Source of the DNA: Methanomicrobiales archaeon | GTDB lineage: Archaea > Halobacteriota > Methanomicrobia > Methanomicrobiales > JACTUA01 | Direction: 5' to 3' | Length of the DNA: 5,327 nucleotides | Assembly (NCBI GenBank): GCA_028678905.1 | Contig: JAJRCO010000126.1 | Coordinates: 1 to 5,327 of the forward strand | Shown here: in pieces, positions 5,308 through 5,327 of the stretch | How positions within the stretch are numbered: the stretch's first letter is position 1 | Layout: each line of letters begins with the position of its first letter | The notes under the pieces: model-generated | What the model was told of the DNA's origin: nothing | Seen by the model: only the letters and a program-made list of their open reading frames with translations | The model's database searches: none | Translations under genes and position numbers: made by a program

Positions 5308-5318
5308 TCTCCTTTTTT
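5284..5318 (+). terminator. Hairpin plus T6 tract after the lipoprotein gene
   Basis: CAGGGA and TCCCTG form a perfect 6-bp stem with a 6-nt loop (5284-5301), overlapping the last codons. The stop follows at 5305-5307 and a T6 tract at 5313-5318. The 11-nt gap between stem and T tract is longer than in a bacterial intrinsic terminator, but the T tract alone could serve in an archaeon. The remaining 9 bases hold nothing recognisable. Confidence 0.45.
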
Positions 5319-5327
5319 CATCCTTTA

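Noticed and set aside
1..5327. CRISPR array, tRNA or rRNA genes
   Set aside because: Reading by eye found no regularly spaced repeats, no cloverleaf with GGTTCGAATC-type T arm, and no rRNA-like segment.

Overview
The window looks like a piece of a methanogenic archaeon's chromosome, most likely Methanomicrobiales-like. This is inferred from the mix of an archaeal-style S2P relative, a Thr-rich lipoprotein of the kind common in those methanogens, Shine-Dalgarno sites matching the archaeal GGAGGTGAT consensus, TATA-like boxes placed for archaeal promoters, and an IS1595-type transposase. No tRNA, rRNA or CRISPR array was seen, and every gene is on the + strand.

Bases 1-2654 are the 3' part of a tightly packed Kai operon. 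It holds the C-terminal tail of a protein that is probably KaiC (stop at 93-95), two tandem but diverged kaiB genes (92-436 and 440-775), and a soluble double-PAS histidine kinase (783-2654). The genes overlap by 4 bp or lie 3 and 7 bp apart, so they are almost certainly co-transcribed. In cyanobacteria KaiC is the ATPase/kinase, KaiB is its fold-switching partner and SasA is the output kinase. Here the kinase has no KaiB-like input domain, so the output route may differ.

Bases 2673-3480 are a decayed IS1595-family insertion sequence. Its terminal inverted repeats are well preserved (23 of 28 positions pair), but its transposase is broken by a -1 frame change and by an internal deletion near the C-terminus. 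It sits 18 bp past the kinase stop codon, directly after a T7 tract that probably ended the operon.

Bases 3481-3595 are an AT-rich spacer with a likely promoter. Bases 3596-4675 encode a multi-pass membrane protein recognisable as an archaeal site-2-protease (M50) relative. It has lost the second histidine of HExxH (T222) and the aspartate of the LDG motif (K329), so it looks like a pseudoprotease. Bases 4744-5307 encode a secreted lipoprotein with its own TATA-like box, a possible operator dyad and a hairpin/T-tract terminator. Whether the last two genes work together is unknown; the sequence shows only that they are neighbours on the same strand.
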